Source: Thalassovita sp. (lineage in GTDB: Bacteria > Pseudomonadota > Alphaproteobacteria > Rhodobacterales > Rhodobacteraceae). From it: 64,000 bases of DNA. Below are positions 61,596 through 64,000 of this stretch, in pieces (position 1 is the first letter of the stretch; every line of letters starts with the position of its first letter). Made by a program: the position numbers and the translations under genes. The stretch is from NCBI GenBank assembly GCA_017792425.1, contig CP051233.1, positions 1,832,402 to 1,896,401 of the forward strand. The letters are read 5' to 3'. The notes under the pieces were generated by a model, which worked only from the letters and a program-made list of their open reading frames with translations, ran no database searches and was not told the DNA's origin.

Positions 61596-62152
61596 GCGGC
61601 ACGGCAAGGTGACAGTTCGTAAACCTGCCAAGCCGTACGGCTGCGGGCTTGAAGCGTACGATTCGGGGCCGATCTGGCATAGGGGATGGATTTCGGGCGC
61701 AATGGCAACGGATTGCCCGCCGTTTTGACCGCTGGCAATGCGGTCCGGCGGTGCCGGCCTACACTGGTTGCGCGCGGGGAACCGCGCGCGTCAAGCGGTG
61801 CGTGGAAACATTGTGGCCCGCCTGCGGAATTGACCACGAAACGAAGTCGGCAGGCGGCGAAAGAGAGGGTTGCCCCACACTTTGTCCGCAGGGTGTGAAG
61901 GCCGCAAACGTGGCTTATCTTGTAGCTGGCTGCCCAAACTTACCACGAAGTTGTGTTTGAGGCGCGAATTTTAGGGATTCCCCCGGCATCTTGCCTTGCC
62001 CCTGTCGGGCGCAGAGGGCATTCTGAAGGAACGAAATTGTGACACGGTTGAATTCAGGGGCGTTGCGCCCCAGATAACCAGTCAGGAAACGGAGCCAGCC
62101 GGGGCTGCCGATTGTCGGGGCCGGTGCTGGTTTGCCAGAACAAGGAAGAAGT
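61596..62152. other. Non-coding gap between tgt and lon
   Basis: I see no credible gene in 557 bp. A possible heat-shock promoter for lon is CTTG (61919-61922), 16-bp spacer, CTTACC (61939-61944), a partial match to the alphaproteobacterial RpoH pattern CTTG-N17-CYTATNT. The palindrome GCCGTACGGC lies near 61632-61641, just after tgt, without a T-run. Confidence 0.45.
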
Positions 62153-64000
62153 ATGCAAGAGCCTCTCAACGCATCCTATCCCGTCCTCCCGCTGCGCGAC
62201 ATCGTGGTGTTCCCCCACATGATCGTGCCGCTGTTCGTCGGCCGCGACAAATCCGTGCGGGCGCTGGAGGAGGTGATGCAGGATGACAAGCAGATCCTGC
62301 TGTCGAGCCAGATCGACCCCTCGGTCGACGATCCGACGGCGGACGGAATCTATCGCACTGGCGTGCTGGCCAATGTGCTGCAGCTGCTGAAGCTGCCCGA
62401 TGGCACCGTCAAGGTGCTGGTCGAAGGTCAGGCACGCGTGCAGATCACCCAATTCCTGGAAAACGAGTCGTTCTTCGAGGCCGAGGCGGACTATCTGGGC
62501 GAAGATGATGGCGACGCGGACACCGTGAAGGCGCTGCTGCGCACGGTCGGGGCCGAGTTCGAACGCTATGCCAAGATCAAGAAGAATATCCCCGAAGAGG
62601 CGCTGGTCGCCGTTTCGGAAACCACCGAGCCGGCCAAATTGGCGGACCTGGTGGCCGGGCATCTGGGCATCGAGGTGGCGCAGAAACAAGACCTGCTGGA
62701 AACGCTGAGCGTCAGCGAGCGTCTGGAGAAGGTCTATGGCCTGATGCAGGGCGAAATGTCCGTGCTGCAGGTGGAGAAGAAGATCAAGACCCGCGTCAAA
62801 TCCCAGATGGAGCGCACCCAGCGCGAATACTATCTGAATGAGCAGATGAAGGCCATTCAGAAGGAACTGGGCGACGGCGAGGACGGCGCGAACGAGATCG
62901 CCGAACTGGAGGACAAGATCGCCCGGACCAAGCTGTCCAAAGAGGCCAAGGAAAAGGCCGAAGGCGAGCTGAAAAAGCTGAAATCCATGAGCCCGATGAG
63001 CGCCGAGGCGACCGTCGTGCGCAACTACCTGGACTGGCTGTTGGGCCTGCCGTGGGGCGTGAAATCCCGCGTCAAGAAAGACCTGCACAAGGCGCAGGAC
63101 GTTCTGGACAAGGACCACTACGGTCTGGAAAAGGTCAAGGAGCGTATCGTCGAATACCTGGCGGTGCAGCAGCGCAGCCAGAAACTGCGTGGCCCGATCC
63201 TGTGCCTTGTCGGCCCTCCGGGGGTTGGTAAAACCTCGCTCGGGAAGTCGGTCGCGCGGGCCACGGGGCGGGAATTCATCCGCATTTCGCTGGGCGGGGT
63301 GCGCGACGAATCCGAAATTCGCGGCCACCGGCGGACCTATATCGGGTCCATGCCCGGCAAGATCATCCAGGCGCTGAAAAAGGCCAAGACCACGAACCCG
63401 CTGATCCTGTTGGACGAGATCGACAAGATGGGGCAGGACTTCCGCGGTGATCCGGCCAGCGCGATGCTGGAGGTGCTGGACCCCGAACAGAACAGCACCT
63501 TCGTGGACCATTACCTGGAGGTCGAATACGACCTGTCGAACGTGATGTTCCTGACCACGGCGAACAGCTATAACATGCCTGGGCCGCTGCTGGACCGGAT
63601 GGAGATCATCTCGCTGGCGGGCTACACCGAGGACGAGAAGCGCGAGATCGCCAAGCAGCACCTTGTGCCCAAACAGGTCAAGAACCACGGGCTGCGCAAA
63701 GGCGAGTTCGAGGTCAGCGACGAGGCGCTGAACGAGATGATCCGCCGCTATACCCGCGAGGCGGGCGTGCGGAACCTGGAACGCGAAATCGGCAAGCTGG
63801 CGCGCAAGGCGGTCACCCAGATCGTCAAGGGCGAGGGCAAGCAGATCCGCGTCACCGACGAGAACGTCAACGACTATCTGGGCGTGAAGAAATACCGCTA
63901 TGGCCTGGCCGAAAAAGAGGACCAGGTGGGCGTCGTGACCGGCCTGGCCTGGACCAGCGTCGGCGGCGACCTGCTGTCGATCGAGGCGTTGCGCCTGCCC
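62153..64000 (+). CDS. lon: ATP-dependent protease Lon (3'-truncated by window edge)
   Basis: The first 616 residues of Lon (about 800 in full), an AAA+ protease that degrades damaged and regulatory proteins. The N-terminal LAN domain starts LPLRDIVVFPHMIVPLF (about 12-28). A coiled-coil region with EYYLNEQMKAIQKELG precedes the AAA+ module: Walker A GPPGVGKTSLG (about 354-364), Walker B ILLDEIDKM (about 417-425) and ISLGGVRDESEIRGHRRTYIG. The protease domain with its Ser-Lys dyad would begin near the end of the window and is not seen. Start ATG behind AAGGAAG. Confidence 0.97.
   Translation, partial: MQEPLNASYPVLPLRDIVVFPHMIVPLFVGRDKSVRALEEVMQDDKQILLSSQIDPSVDDPTADGIYRTGVLANVLQLLKLPDGTVKVLVEGQARVQITQFLENESFFEAEADYLGEDDGDADTVKALLRTVGAEFERYAKIKKNIPEEALVAVSETTEPAKLADLVAGHLGIEVAQKQDLLETLSVSERLEKVYGLMQGEMSVLQVEKKIKTRVKSQMERTQREYYLNEQMKAIQKELGDGEDGANEIAELEDKIARTKLSKEAKEKAEGELKKLKSMSPMSAEATVVRNYLDWLLGLPWGVKSRVKKDLHKAQDVLDKDHYGLEKVKERIVEYLAVQQRSQKLRGPILCLVGPPGVGKTSLGKSVARATGREFIRISLGGVRDESEIRGHRRTYIGSMPGKIIQALKKAKTTNPLILLDEIDKMGQDFRGDPASAMLEVLDPEQNSTFVDHYLEVEYDLSNVMFLTTANSYNMPGPLLDRMEIISLAGYTEDEKREIAKQHLVPKQVKNHGLRKGEFEVSDEALNEMIRRYTREAGVRNLEREIGKLARKAVTQIVKGEGKQIRVTDENVNDYLGVKKYRYGLAEKEDQVGVVTGLAWTSVGGDLLSIEALRLP

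Noticed and set aside
61649..61960. 103-codon frame between tgt and lon
   Set aside because: No ribosome site, odd composition (many Cys, Arg and Trp), and overlap with other frames; judged non-coding.

Overview
The window is high-GC chromosomal DNA from an alphaproteobacterium. It is most likely a marine Rhodobacteraceae (Roseobacter group). The indicators are a gene-transfer-agent type endolysin/holin pair inside the ccm locus, a GTTC-N7-GTTC LexA box, a vitamin-B12-dependent class II ribonucleotide reductase, a DctBD/DctPQM TRAP uptake locus, and RTX proteins ending in a Hint domain. Nothing looks like a large horizontally acquired island. No integrase of a mobile element, transposase or CRISPR array was found. 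Both ends are cut: ccmE lacks its N-terminus and lon lacks its C-terminal protease part.

Layout. 1-5 kb: ccmE, the endolysin/holin cassette, ccmF, ccmH, and a PaaG-like isomerase with a palindromic operator. 5-11 kb: a frameshifted RTX-like remnant, gltA, gltX, comEC and lexA with its SOS box. 11-24 kb (mostly minus strand): moeA, moaC, trpC, trpD, trpG, then a divergent polysaccharide deacetylase and an RluE-like pseudouridine synthase, then trpE, a PpiD-type chaperone, an aminotransferase, gpt, a LysE exporter and fabI. 24-31.9 kb: pdxH, a double cold-shock-domain protein, a DUF192 protein, tRNA-Pro(TGG), nrdJ behind two NrdR boxes, dsbB, a YqaA/DedA-like membrane protein and tRNA-Leu(CAA). 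32-37.4 kb: the phenylacetyl-CoA epoxidase operon paaABCDE, an extra PaaA/PaaC-fold gene, and paaX.

38-44 kb: two neighbouring genes for secreted RTX proteins with C-terminal Hint domains. 44-51 kb: a MobA/MocA-like nucleotidyltransferase, a CorC/HlyC-type transporter, an unusual metallophosphoesterase, xerD, a 503-aa periplasmic protein of unknown function, a 49-aa membrane protein, and aroK-aroB. 51-58 kb: dctB-dctD and dctP-dctQ-dctM. 58-64 kb: tpiA, two Fe-S assembly factors, an enoyl-CoA hydratase, tgt and lon.

The strongest regulatory observations are these. (1) DctD has lost its Walker A lysine and the whole GAFTGA loop, yet two DctD-type palindromes 33 bp apart sit just upstream of a good sigma70-like promoter for dctP. 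(2) The same 17-bp palindrome precedes paaA and the distant paaG-like gene, which suggests one phenylacetate regulon. (3) A near-consensus CtrA site precedes the endolysin/holin cassette. (4) The paired Hint-RTX genes, one with a large internal duplication, are the best candidates for poorly described biology. All coordinates and motifs were read by eye. Family assignments rest on remembered family motifs, not on database searches.
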